Shown in pieces: positions 50,864-60,900 of a DNA stretch of 64,000 bases (position 1 is the stretch's first letter; every line of letters starts with the position of its first letter). Source of the DNA: Bog-756 sp963725275 (GTDB lineage Bacteria; Actinomycetota; Acidimicrobiia; Acidimicrobiales; RAAP-2); assembly GCA_963725275.1 (NCBI GenBank), contig CAVRXS010000004.1, positions 310,001 to 374,000 on the forward strand. The letters run 5' to 3'. The notes under the pieces are model-generated. The model did no database searches and was not told the DNA's origin. It was given only the letters and a program-made list of their open reading frames with translations. A program made the position numbers and the translations under genes.

Positions 50864-51378
50864 CGCCATCCGGGGGTGTTCGTTGTTGGAGGTGCTTCTA
50901 GCGCGCTCCTCCCAATGGGGGACACGACGGGATCCGATGCCAACGGAGTCAACCTCTAACGTGCCCGAGACGGGCACAAGGGCGACTACTGGTAGGACCG
51001 CCTGCAAGTTCCCCTTCAACTAGACACCTGCCCTCTGCCACCGGGTCAGCAGGCACGGAGGCCCGACACACGGCCCTCAATCCTCTGCCACTCTCAGCTG
51101 GATTGGGTCTCGGCGCTTCGAGAGGATCTTCTCAGGCGCTGTAGGGGCTTTCGGGAGGGCGTATAGGGACTGAACGATCACAGAACGTGCACTCTGATGG
51201 GAGAGATAGCTGCTATCTCTCCCATCAGGCAGTGTCCTACCCCGTGGACTCTCGAATGAGATGACCTGCTGCCTTTGGTTGGGGGATTGTTCAGCACCGA
51301 GTTAGCCATTTGGACGAGGCAGTCGTCCGTATCTTTCGATCAGAGGATTTGACCCTGCTCACCCGGCCCCAGAAGGGA
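50864..51378. other. Non-coding convergent interval
   Basis: 515 bp between the stops of two convergent genes. It contains the perfect palindrome at 51194-51228 and otherwise no convincing reading frame. Confidence 0.5.
51194..51228. terminator. 35-bp perfect palindrome, probable bidirectional terminator
   Basis: CTGATGGGAGAGATAGC, one central T, then the exact reverse complement (17-bp arms). It lies between convergent genes, so a bidirectional intrinsic terminator is the simplest reading. The length and perfection are unusual. Confidence 0.6.
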
Positions 51379-51726
51379 TCACCGATCGGCGGACTCAGTA
51401 ACACTGCCGTCATCAGGCATCCAGGCTTGAGCGAGCAACTCCCGCTGGCGTGCGAAATGACCGGGAGGTCGACGACGTCCAAATCGTTCGCTGATTGCAG
51501 TCCGACGCACCGACTCCACCAAATCGAGGGGGTAGAGCCGGCGCATAGCCCGGGGATCGTCTGCAGGGAGGATGATCGGTGCCATTGGTATTAAGCCTGA
51601 CCTCTCCCAGCTTCTGACCGTGGCGGATGACCGACCCACGGCAGCGGCGAGCCCACCGATCGTGGTGCAGGTAATGACCCGGCCATCAACTTCGACTACG
51701 ACTCTCCGGCCACTCGGTCGATCCAT
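51379..51726 (-). CDS. MerR-like HTH DNA-binding protein
   Basis: A 115-aa regulator. The helix-turn-helix with wing is residues about 20-65 (TTIGGLAAAVGRSSATVRSWERSGLIPMAP, then RLYPLDLVESVRR). A basic tail (RFGRRRPPGHFARQRELLAQAW) follows and no effector domain is visible. ATG 51726 is chosen over an upstream start at 51774 because it starts the conserved region. Probably a mobile-element regulator; target unknown. Confidence 0.65.
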   Translation of the reverse strand: MDRPSGRRVVVEVDGRVITCTTIGGLAAAVGRSSATVRSWERSGLIPMAPIILPADDPRAMRRLYPLDLVESVRRTAISERFGRRRPPGHFARQRELLAQAWMPDDGSVTESADR

Positions 51727-51889
51727 TCCTCCATCATCTCCAATCCTGGAGCCTGTCGTGAAGACACTTCTCACTTGCGAATGCTCGGCAAGTTCCCTCG
51801 GGACGAACGCATTGACCGCACATGGTCAGGTCATGAGGCCCAGTTCCTAGCTGCAAGTCATCCGGGTCAGCATGTGGCACCCTTAGACG

Positions 51890-52693
51890 ATGTCCTTCGC
51901 AGAGCATCCGAACGTCATGACCCCTCCGAGAGAGCTGGGGCTCTGGCGGTACTTGAAATTCACGAAGTTTGTATCGCTGATCTCGACAGGCGCTCTGTGG
52001 TTCGCCAGAGCCGACACCCTAGGAGACCCATTTGAGATGTCAGTGCCGAGATGGGCACCGGCGTTGACATACAACGTCGAGAGCGAGCAACTGGGACAGA
52101 TGTCGCCAGACATGATCGACCGGGTGGCAGAGGCATTTCGCTCGGTGCGTTCTTGGATCTCAGTCAACTGCTGGTTTAGCGGGGAGAGGGACTCCGCAGC
52201 GATGTGGGCTAGGTTCGGGTCGCAGGAGGATGGCGTTGCTGTGCGCTCCAGCGTTGGACAACTAATCGATGCAATTGATTTCGACGGGCGTGTCTATGTC
52301 GGCAAGGTGTCGTATTTCGACTACGACCGTGCGGACCCACCTGAGGGATCAGCACACATTGGTTGGGGTAACCATCTGACCCTTGCCTTTTCCAAGAGAG
52401 ATGCTTTTCAATACGAGCAAGAGGTACGGGCGGTTCTGTTCGGAGAAGAGAACCAGCATCGTTCTGGAGTTCCAGTATCCGTTGATCTGACCATGCTCAT
52501 CGATGAAGTCACAGTTGCGCCATTTGCCGAGCAGTGGTTCGTCGATTTGGTTGAGCGCTATCTGGGGGAGAGAGGAATAGCAGTCCCGGTCGGCCGATCA
52601 CAGATCGGCAGCGAGCCCAACTGGAGATTCGCTGTGCATCCAAGCTTCGAGCACCTCCCTGTAATGGGGCCGAACCCTCCGTCAGATAACTAG
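51890..52693 (+). CDS. DUF2971-like protein
   Basis: A 267-aa protein matching the DUF2971 pattern. It has LWRYLKFTKFVSLISTGALWFARADTLGDPFE-type opening, here split for length; key residues are W-R-Y..F-A-R-A-D..D-P-F-E. CWFSGERDSAAMWARFGSQEDG follows, then EVRAVLFGEE near residue 185. DUF2971 proteins are common in genomic islands next to defence genes, but the biochemical role is unknown. The start could be ATG 51917 instead. It has accessory-like composition. Confidence 0.7.
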   Translation: MSFAEHPNVMTPPRELGLWRYLKFTKFVSLISTGALWFARADTLGDPFEMSVPRWAPALTYNVESEQLGQMSPDMIDRVAEAFRSVRSWISVNCWFSGERDSAAMWARFGSQEDGVAVRSSVGQLIDAIDFDGRVYVGKVSYFDYDRADPPEGSAHIGWGNHLTLAFSKRDAFQYEQEVRAVLFGEENQHRSGVPVSVDLTMLIDEVTVAPFAEQWFVDLVERYLGERGIAVPVGRSQIGSEPNWRFAVHPSFEHLPVMGPNPPSDN

Positions 52694-52892
52694 AGAACGT
52701 CAGCTGATCTACCCTGCAGGAGCTATTTCCGGCGAGTCTTGCATTTGCGGACTGGAGTTGACTCGATAGGCTCAGCTGGGTCATGATGTTGTTTCAAATC
52801 ACGATGGGACGAGAGACCTAGCTCGTTGACTCCCAGCCAACCTTCCCCAACGGGGCAATCGGTGGCCCAGCTAGGTTCGATTGGAGAGCATC

Positions 52893-53237
52893 ATGGCAAT
52901 CACCGTTAATGGCGTCGTGCTCGGCGCCGCCCCTGTGGCCGCAGTCAGTTCCAGGTGCCAACCCCCAAGCTCGCCGGACGTGCTGAACCTCCAGCGATCA
53001 ACGTTCCTGGCCCGCCGCCTGCGAGCAGCCCTCTCGGATTTGTGCGCCAGGGTGCCCGAGTTCTGGCTTACGCCGACACCGAACGGCATCGACTTCGAAA
53101 CGCTGACGATCCGGCAGTGCGACCGGCTGGTCAGATCGCTTGAGGACGCCGCCCGGGCCTTAGAGGAGGGCACTCGGAAGCCTCATTCAGTTGTGCCGGA
53201 CCGAAACCAGCTGTCCCTATTCGGGAGTGACCTGTAA
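52893..53237 (+). CDS. Hypothetical protein, first of three overlapping small genes
   Basis: A 114-aa unrecognised soluble protein. ATG 52893 has GGAG nine bases upstream. It contains helices with Arg-rich FLARRLRAALSDLCARV and CDRLVRSLEDAARALEEG. Its stop shares a base pair with the next start (TAATG). No homologue recognised. Confidence 0.5.
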   Translation: MAITVNGVVLGAAPVAAVSSRCQPPSSPDVLNLQRSTFLARRLRAALSDLCARVPEFWLTPTPNGIDFETLTIRQCDRLVRSLEDAARALEEGTRKPHSVVPDRNQLSLFGSDL

Positions 53238-53683
53238 TGGCGACAACCCACCGAAAGCACCTGTGGAACTTGATCCGCTTCTGGGGTTTCGTCATTGCCG
53301 TTGTGGTGGCGATCATCGCTGGCATCCTCGGCGCTGGGGTCCAGGCCGCTCTTAATGCCGATTACGCAGGGACCAACTCAGCAGGTACCAATATCTGCAT
53401 TACGTTCGCCCTCGTTGCCATTTGGATCGGTCCAGTGATCTCGCTTTGGCGGTTTGTGGGCAAGCTGGTGGACCCCATGGTTGAGGCGGCAAACCAACCC
53501 ATCCACACCCCTGAAGAGATCGTCGCCATCGTTCAGGCCCACTACGGGTACCCACCGACCCTCTCTGACATCGCTGCCATCCAGCAGATGGAACGGGGCC
53601 GCCGGAATGACGGCCTCCTCGGCCTTGGGATCGTGGTGGGCAGCGCCGTCGCCGTGCATCACTCCCTGGACCATGACCATTAG
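53237..53683 (+). CDS. Small membrane protein
   Basis: A 148-aa protein with two N-terminal helices (FWGFVIAVVVAIIAGILGAGV and ICITFALVAIWIGPVISLW). A cytoplasmic or external loop (MVEAANQPIHTPEEIVAIVQ) and a weak C-terminal hydrophobic LLGLGIVVGSAVAV follow, ending in HHSLDHDH. Position suggests joint expression with its neighbours. Function unknown. Confidence 0.55.
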   Translation: MATTHRKHLWNLIRFWGFVIAVVVAIIAGILGAGVQAALNADYAGTNSAGTNICITFALVAIWIGPVISLWRFVGKLVDPMVEAANQPIHTPEEIVAIVQAHYGYPPTLSDIAAIQQMERGRRNDGLLGLGIVVGSAVAVHHSLDHDH

Positions 53684-53705
53684 CGGCTCGAAAGAGGATC
53701 AAACC

Positions 53706-53972
53706 ATGCCAGGTGGAGAAGGCGCCATCATCGTCCCGGACGACCCAGACCGGACGGCCCAAATCGAGATCATCCGGGATCACATTCTCACGTGGTTCGA
53801 TGCCGAACTGTCAGAGGCAGGCGAACAGGACATCGAGGACTGCTCGGCGGAGATTGCCGACGATCTGAACGTGCGGCGTCTAGACCTGCGTGGATACTTC
53901 TCCGAACCCGATGACATACCGGCCTTCGTCGCCCGCCATGTGGTCGAGAGGTCCACCAAGAAACCAACATGA
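53706..53972 (+). CDS. Small acidic hypothetical protein
   Basis: An 88-aa acidic protein (IEIIRDHILTWFDAELSEAG, ADDLNVRRLDLRGYF). AGAGG lies eight bases before ATG 53706. It follows the membrane protein by 22 bp. No recognised family. Confidence 0.5.
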   Translation: MPGGEGAIIVPDDPDRTAQIEIIRDHILTWFDAELSEAGEQDIEDCSAEIADDLNVRRLDLRGYFSEPDDIPAFVARHVVERSTKKPT

Positions 53973-54051
53973 CCGACCCATTTCAGGTCCGCACCCCCGT
54001 TTGCCTCTTCGACCTCGGATCAGCGAGCGGGAATCCGGGCCGTGTGAATAC

Positions 54052-55922
54052 CTATGCGGATCCACCAGGAGTGATCGTGAAGGTGGCGCTGAGCGTATCG
54101 ACTATGGATTCAAAAGGATCATTCGGAGGGAATGCCTCGTTGGCGTTCCCGCTGCCGCTCACGTTAACGCTGTAATGAGGACTGCTCCATGGGACCTTGG
54201 CTTCTAGTTGGTTCGCCGGTGTCTTAGAGTAAATGTAGTCGAGCACTGCAGTGACTGGTCCGCTATTGCAAACGCTGCTGCCAGCTGGCATTACCTGGTA
54301 CGCCCCCTGAGGCACTGCCCACCCCAAATCTAACGTTGTCTTGGTGTTTGAGCTACCAAGGCTGAGCGAATACATTGAATTTGTACCAGATGCTGGGGAG
54401 AAGGTGCCTTTGCAAGTCCACGCTGGCGATGGATCCGATTGGGTTGTAGAGGAACTAATCGAGCCGGTTATCGAGAAGGACACTGGAGTGACCCGGACGT
54501 TTGGACCTGGACCTTCGAGTGTCTCCTTAGCCGTCCAGTTGAAGTCGCTTACTTGCGTATAGCAGATCCCACCGCAGTATGGTTCGTACGTATCGTGCCA
54601 TGCACCCTGTATCGTCGCCGTAGCAGTGTTGCAGTAGACTGTCCACGAATAGTCGTTGCGATTAGGTGCTTCGCCGTTGAGATTTGGACTCCCCCCTGAT
54701 TGATTGCCATCGAGTTCGTTTGCGAATCCCGCCGTCGCAGCAAGCGCATCTGCATTGTGTACGGTCAGCATCGCCTTTCCGCCAGGGGTGGAACTCGGAA
54801 ATGTGACTGAGTACTTCAGTTGGGTTGACGACGCCCACGAAGCTGTCACCTTGGCTTGGCAACCCGTGATGGTGAGGGCTTGGTCGGCCTTCGACTGATC
54901 CATGTCCGTATCGAAGTTCACAGCGTAGGAAGTTCCGCTCCTGATCGCACCGTCGAGCGCTGGAGTAGTTGTGTCGGTTACGACTGCGGGAGCGAGCGTC
55001 ACTGGTTTGTTGTTAGGAGCTGGTGCGAGTTGGAATGGAGCCACAAACGAACTGGCCGTGGTCGTGGAGCGGTGGCTGAAGCCGTTCTGTCCTGCAAGAT
55101 CTTGGAAGAGCAGTTTCTCATTCGTCGATCCGGTGTCTGAGGATACCTCCAGGTTATTTCCGAAAAAGGATTCAGCACCGGGAAAGGAGGTGTTGAGCAA
55201 GACGGAGTCGCAGCCGTTGATGTCGACTATGCCCTGGATCGCTGTCCCAAAGACGGAGGCTAGGGCAAAATACGAAACTTGGACCACCCAACGATAGACC
55301 AGTGAGGACCCGTCTTTGTACATGTTTGTGCTTACGGCCGTTGCACCACGTCCATAGTCCTTGTTGTACTGAGCTACTGCGTTGGAGGCAAATGTGTAGT
55401 CGGATCCACGACACCATTGGACTCCTTGTTACAAAGTTGTTGACCGGGTTTGGGCAGGATCACCGGATATTTGCAAACTCCGTATACATCAACGTCTAAT
55501 CCCCCGGCTCCGGCGTGGGAGTTGATAATGAGGATGCCGGCGCTCTTTAGGTTGAACAAGTTGGAGAGTGTCGCATTTCCAACTCCCGTGGCCGTATTCT
55601 GGTAGAGCTTGACCTGATAGTTCTCATCGTCGAGGATCTTCTGAACGGCTGTGTCTGAGCTTACGTAATTGGACTCTTGGCCAAATGTGTTGAAGATGTA
55701 GGCATTTTGGTTGGGCGGTGTTGTCGCATTGACCGTCTGCGCTGTAGCCGGCCGAGTACCGACTGTTGCGCTGAGGATTGTCGGAGCTACCAACAACGGC
55801 GCAACCAGGAGCAGGCCCGCAAGAGAAGTAAAAGGTCTCAGCCAAGCCGTTCGGGGAAATCGTAACGACGCCCCCCCGGTTCGACCGACTGAAAGCAATT
55901 GCACTTGGCTTCGTTTGCGCAT
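54052..55922 (-). pseudogene. Secreted protein with clan-CD peptidase-like motifs, split by one frameshift
   Basis: A single about 620-aa gene in two frames. Frame one from 55922 has a signal/anchor segment (FTSLAGLLLVAPLLVAPTIL), then mature AQTVNATTPPNQNAYIF and AGILIINSHAGAG. It stops at 55374. Frame two is open from about 55430 downstream and continues CRGSDYTFASNAVAQYN, VDINGCDSVLLNTS and a long beta-rich tail (about 54052-54900, He_PIG/Big-like). The His in NSHAGAG and Cys in INGCDS recall the His/Cys dyad of caspase/gingipain-like folds. The shift lies at 55402-55430. It is a pseudogene, a phase-variable gene or a sequence error. Confidence 0.55.
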
Positions 55923-56202
55923 TAGCCCGCCTCTCTGAGAAATATCACGATCCGCCGATCGTCAATCGCACAAATCTTGCATAAGTGCTAACGAAGGTCA
56001 AGGTCGACCGCAACCATGCTCAACCCATGGTGTGGAAACCAAAAGTGCCGGACGTAATCGATTACCACAATCGGTGATCATCTCGACACTCTGAGCCCAA
56101 AGGTCTCCCCTCTATATGCCGACTTGCCGAAGCAGATCCGCTGTTCGACGGGTTGTTGTCCAAACTGAGGAGATAGGTATTCAGGAGATCGAGCACGGCG
56201 GC

Positions 56203-56469
56203 CTATCGATTCACCGGGATCGATGAGGCCTGCCGGGGTTCGCCGTACTTCTCGTCGCTGCTGTTGGGGAAGATGCCGGCAACCTCTCTGGCTGCGGCCC
56301 GTACAGCGTCCTCCCGACACATCCCCGCCACATCGACAGTGAGCGTGATGGACCCAGCGTCCCCCTTGAACCGGACCAGCTGATTGGCTGATTTCTGGAC
56401 GGCGTCCAGGAAACGCCACGTCCGGTCGTTCAGGGCCTTGGGCATCATTACGTCCACTTCGTAGCGCAT
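56203..56469 (-). CDS. Small hypothetical protein
   Basis: An 88-aa protein from ATG 56469 (56493 is an alternative giving 96 aa). Alpha/beta pattern: RTWRFLDAVQKSANQLVRF, then ITLTVDVAGMCREDAVRAAAREVAGIFP, which resembles a ferredoxin-like helper found in many actinobacterial accessory regions. Function unknown. Confidence 0.45.
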   Translation of the reverse strand: MRYEVDVMMPKALNDRTWRFLDAVQKSANQLVRFKGDAGSITLTVDVAGMCREDAVRAAAREVAGIFPNSSDEKYGEPRQASSIPVNR

Positions 56470-56722
56470 CTGACGACCGTATCGAACATACATTCGTTAT
56501 TCAACAGGCATCTGACGCTCCGCCCCAGACCGTTGGCGGAAGGGTTCGGGCGACGTTTCGAGCCCTCCAGAGGTCCCTGAGACTGCTGGGGAACACGCCA
56601 GAGCCGACAGAGCGGGCGACCGCTTTTCTGCTAGCCCTCAGTCGCTCAGAAATGGCTGTTGAACAGGGACAAAGCCTCTGATAGACTACGTATGAGAATG
56701 ACAATTCTAAGAAGGGCATCTA

Positions 56723-57697
56723 GTGGCCGATCTCCTACCCCCGAGACTCTCCGAGGACCTCTTCCCCACTCCCGTCGTCGACCCCGCTCAGCGCCCAGTG
56801 GCGGTCTACCTGGCCCGCCTCGCACCCGGGTCTCGGAGGTCGCAGAAAGCGGCCCTGGAGACCATGGCCGACCTCCTCACCAGCGGCCGAATCGGGATCG
56901 AAGAGTTGCCCTGGCACCGCCTCAGGTACCAGCACACACAGGCACTCCGAGCGGCTCTCGCTGAGCACTACAGCCCGGCCACGGTCAACCGGCACCTCGC
57001 CGCTCTACGGGGAGTCCTGAAAGAGGCATGGCGGCTCCAACTCATGAGCGCCGAGGACCTCCAGAGGGCCATCGACCTCCCAGCTCTCCGGGGCGAGCGA
57101 CTGCCCCGGGGGCGAGCGCTTTCACGGGGAGAGCTGCGGGCCCTGTTCGAGTCCTGCCGGCGGGGGAGTGCATCCGATGTCCGTGATGCTGCGCTCATTG
57201 GCGTCCTCTACGCCGCAGGTCTGAGGCGAGCCGAAGTCGTTGCACTGGGTGTCTCTGATTACGACCCCGAGAGTGGTGCGCTGATCATTAGGGGGAAGGG
57301 CAACAAGGAGCGGAGCGCCTACATCGACGACGGCGCAGCAGAGGCAATGGCAGCATGGCTCACGGTGCGGGGAGAAGAGCCAGGTCCGCTGTTCTGCCCG
57401 ATTACTCAGACAGGGGAGCTGGTAATCCGAACGATGACTGATCAGGCGGTCTATTCCATCCTCCGGTCTCGGGCGAAGAAGGCAAAAGTGAAACCGTTCT
57501 CGCCCCACGATCTCCGCCGGTCCTGTGTGTCGGATCTGCTAGATGCCGGCGTCGATATCTCCGTGGTTCAGCAGTTTGTAGGGCATGCGAATGTCACGAC
57601 AACTGCCCGTTACGACCGCCGAGGTGAGCACGCCAAGAAAAGGGCGGCCAAATCACTCCACGTCCCGTTCGTGGTCGACGAGCGACCATCTGCATAG
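56723..57697 (+). CDS. XerC/XerD-like tyrosine recombinase
   Basis: A 324-aa recombinase distinct from the tRNA-Arg integrase. GTG 56723 follows AAGAAGGG. The SAM-like N-domain is about residues 20-125. The catalytic domain has Arg in YAAGLRRAEVVAL, Lys in IRGKGNKERSAYI, HDLRRSCVSDLLDAG, GHANVTTTARYDRR with nucleophile Tyr. There is no arm-binding domain. It could be a shufflon/inversion or transposon-like recombinase, or a plasmid dimer resolvase. It lies 15 bp before the first copy of the duplicated leader. Confidence 0.88.
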   Translation: MADLLPPRLSEDLFPTPVVDPAQRPVAVYLARLAPGSRRSQKAALETMADLLTSGRIGIEELPWHRLRYQHTQALRAALAEHYSPATVNRHLAALRGVLKEAWRLQLMSAEDLQRAIDLPALRGERLPRGRALSRGELRALFESCRRGSASDVRDAALIGVLYAAGLRRAEVVALGVSDYDPESGALIIRGKGNKERSAYIDDGAAEAMAAWLTVRGEEPGPLFCPITQTGELVIRTMTDQAVYSILRSRAKKAKVKPFSPHDLRRSCVSDLLDAGVDISVVQQFVGHANVTTTARYDRRGEHAKKRAAKSLHVPFVVDERPSA

Positions 57698-57711
57698 GTC
57701 GTCAGATCGGT

Positions 57712-57813
57712 GATGGCCACCTATGACCCCCCCACCTTTAAGCGTTTGTGAATGAGATTAGGCGTGCCAGGAGGTAGCCATATCTCGGATTGCTGGGAGG
57801 GGGATAACCCACT
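57712..57813. repeat. Leader repeat, copy 1 (upstream of the giant secreted gene)
   Basis: Shares blocks with 61731-61834: GATGGCCAyCTATGACCCC, GATTAGGC..rCCAGGAGGT and GGATAAyCCAC, in the same order with matching spacing. It ends about 107 bp before GTG 57921. Possibly a promoter region or structured 5' leader common to secreted-protein genes. Confidence 0.65.
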
Positions 57814-57920
57814 CACATGAGATGCTGGACGTGGTCGGAGCTGGATTCAAGAGCGCTCTCATCGGTGCTGAGCTACCGTTCTCCTGTGGGCGAGCGGGTA
57901 AGTCGACGAGGAGGCGGAGT

Positions 57921-60900
57921 GTGACGAAGTCTCAAAATAAGGGGACGGGCGTGGGGCATCGTCTCTCCAAGACGATCAGTGCATCCGCAACTGCAATGCT
58001 TCTTTTCATGCTGGCGCTTGGTGGCTTGGTTGTGAGTGCGGGTACTGCCGTTGCCTCCCCCACGCTGTGGACCATAGAGAACGCTCCAACAAGCGGCGGC
58101 GGCCTTTTATCGGCCATATCGTGCCAATCCCTGACGATGTGTACTGCCGTGGGCGAGACCCAGGGCGGCGAGACGCTTATCGAAGCGTGGAATGGGAGCA
58201 ACTGGAACGTTGTGCCAAGTCCGAACGTGGCTGGCAGTGAAAACCTCTTGTCAGGTATTTCTTGTCCAAGCACCACAGTGTGTGTAGCAGTCGGCGAATC
58301 GATCGAAGACACGTTCAGAGTGAATCAATCATTAGTCGAGTCCTGGAATGGGAGCACCTGGTCGATCGTACCGACTCCCAGTGTGGGCCAGGCAAGCAAT
58401 TTGAATGGTGTCAGTTGTTTGGGCGTAGGCGACTGTGTTGCGGTAGGTGAAGTGGCAAGCCAGTGTGTCAGCGTTTGCGGCTTCGAACAGCCGTTGGTCG
58501 AGAGCTGGAACGGAACCGATTGGACGTCAACCTCGGATCCCTATCCGAGCGGGGCCCAATACAGTGGATTCAGTGATGTTACCTGTCTTACTTCAACCTA
58601 CTGTTGGGCTGTTGGACAGGCACAATACCAATCTGCCAATCAGACCCAAGTGGACGATACCCTTACCGAGACTTGGGACGGCAGTTCATGGTCGATCATT
58701 CCGAGTCCGACCCCGAGCGGTAGTGGAACGCCGCAAGGTGGAGCGCTCAACGGAATCTCTTGTCAAGCATCCACCGATTGTGTGGCGGTGGGAACTTCAT
58801 TGAGTGGAAGCGCTCAAACGACCCTCGTCGAGACCTGGAGCGGCTCAGCCTGGTCGATCGAACCGAGCCCGAGTCCCGGATCTCCAGACAACTGGCTCAG
58901 CAGGGTTTCTTGTTCAAACTCGTTTGATTGCACTGCGGTAGGAGGCACCTTCGATGGTTCTTCAACGGATGCCACCCTGATCGAGAGTTGGAATGGAACA
59001 TCCTGGTCGGTTTCGACAACTCCAACGGTCGACGGCGACTTGAATGATGTCGCTTGCCTGTCCTTCACAGCATGCATCGCCGTTGGTTCCGACCAGTCGG
59101 CTTCTCCTCAGCAACCACTCGTGGAGGTGGGATCCACTCCAGTCCTGGCAATCTCCAGTCCTTCATCGGATTCATTCCCCCCTGGTCTGCCTAGTTCATT
59201 CAATGTAACGGTTTCAGTTCCCTCAGGAGAAACCCTCCCAACAGTCTCGGAATCGGGCACCCTTCCCACAGGAATCACATTCGTTGACAATGGAGATGGT
59301 ACCGCCACGATCGCTGGTACCCCTGATTCCAACGTTGCGGGCACCTACCCAATCATCATCGCCGCTTCAAATGGTGTGTCACCCGATGCAACCCAGGAGT
59401 TCACCCTCACCATCCTCCCAATTGGGATCACTACGACCTCACTCCCAACGGGATCCACTGGAGTCCCATACTCCGCACAGCTCGCAGTTGATGGTGGAAC
59501 GGCGCCCTACGCCTGGTCAGTCTCCAGCGGCACCCTGCCAAGTGGCCTCAGCCTCGATCCCTCTAGTGGAATCATCACCGGTACCCCAACTGCAATCGGC
59601 ACTTCAGAAGTTGGCTTCACGGTCACCGATTCGTCATTGCCTGCCCTGACGTCCACGACCTCCTTGGCCCTGTCAGTCGCCGGCACAAACCCGAGCGTCA
59701 ACATCACACCATCAGCCAATCCTGCTGTCAGCGGACCGGTGGTGTACTCGGTGGCAGTGGTTGGGGGGTCATCGAATCCACTTCCCACAGGCACAGTGAG
59801 TGTCAGTGACGGGAAGGGCGGCACGTGCTCCATCACCCTGATTCAGGGAGCTGGGGGTTGTGCCATTCCCGAGAGCGCTGGGAGGAGCCCATACGTCGTA
59901 ACCGCTACGTATTCAGGCGACTCCTTCTTTGCCCCAGCAACCGGTGGGCTGAACGAGACCGTGGTGCCGGCCGGTGCCACGGTGGTGGTGACCCCTTCGA
60001 GCGATCCCGCCAATGAGGGGCCGGTGACGTATACGGTGCTCGTCACTGGTGGGGCGTCGACGCCAACTGGAAGCGCCACGGTCTCCGATGGACAGGCCGG
60101 AACTTGTACAACTGCACTCAGCAACGGATTGGGTAACTGCGCCATTACCGAGGTCGGTCTCACAAGCCCATTCACAATCACGGCCACCTATAGCGGCGAT
60201 TCGAACTACGCACCCTCGGAGGTCTCACTGACGGATGCCCGGGGCGTCTCCTCCAGCCCAACAGGAACCGCCCTCGCAATCCTGGGCCAGACATCCGCAA
60301 CGGCAACAGGTCTCGGTACGGTCAATATCCTTCAATACCAGTCAAACCCTGTCGGTCCTCCGACCTACTCCTCCATTGGCGTGTACTTCGATGTGGCTGG
60401 ATCTGAAGGCAACTCCTTCAGCAGTGAGGTCATTCAGGATTGTGACCTGAATGGTGGGAACCAGCTCGTGTGGTGGAACCCAGCCGCCAATGTCGGTGTC
60501 GGTGGCTGGCAACCTGTTGTCGGTGACCCGGGTCCGATCTACACGACAGGGACCCCCGCCTGTTTGAGCGCCACTCTGGATGCCAATTCCAGCCCGTCCA
60601 TTAGTCAGCTTTCCGGCACGGTGTTCGGCCTAGCCGCCACCCCCTCGACGCCCTCATTCACGAGTACGAACTACGTCGAGATACAGACCGGAGCGAAAGT
60701 TCATGTTCCGATCGCCACGACCGGCGTCCCTGCGCCATCGATCCGAGTAACGGGAACACTCCCGACCGGGGTCACGTTCCATGACGACGGAAACGGGACG
60801 GCCCTGATCTCGGGTACTGCGCCCGCTCAACCGAACATATCCTCGGTCACGCTCACTGCCACGAACAGCCACGGCACGGCAACCCAAACCTTCTTCATCC

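Noticed and set aside
53969..54175. Small plus-strand frame overlapping the previous stop (ATGA)
   Set aside because: It runs into the antisense 3' end of the secreted gene. Only the first 25 codons are not shadow, so a truncated gene is possible but not supported.
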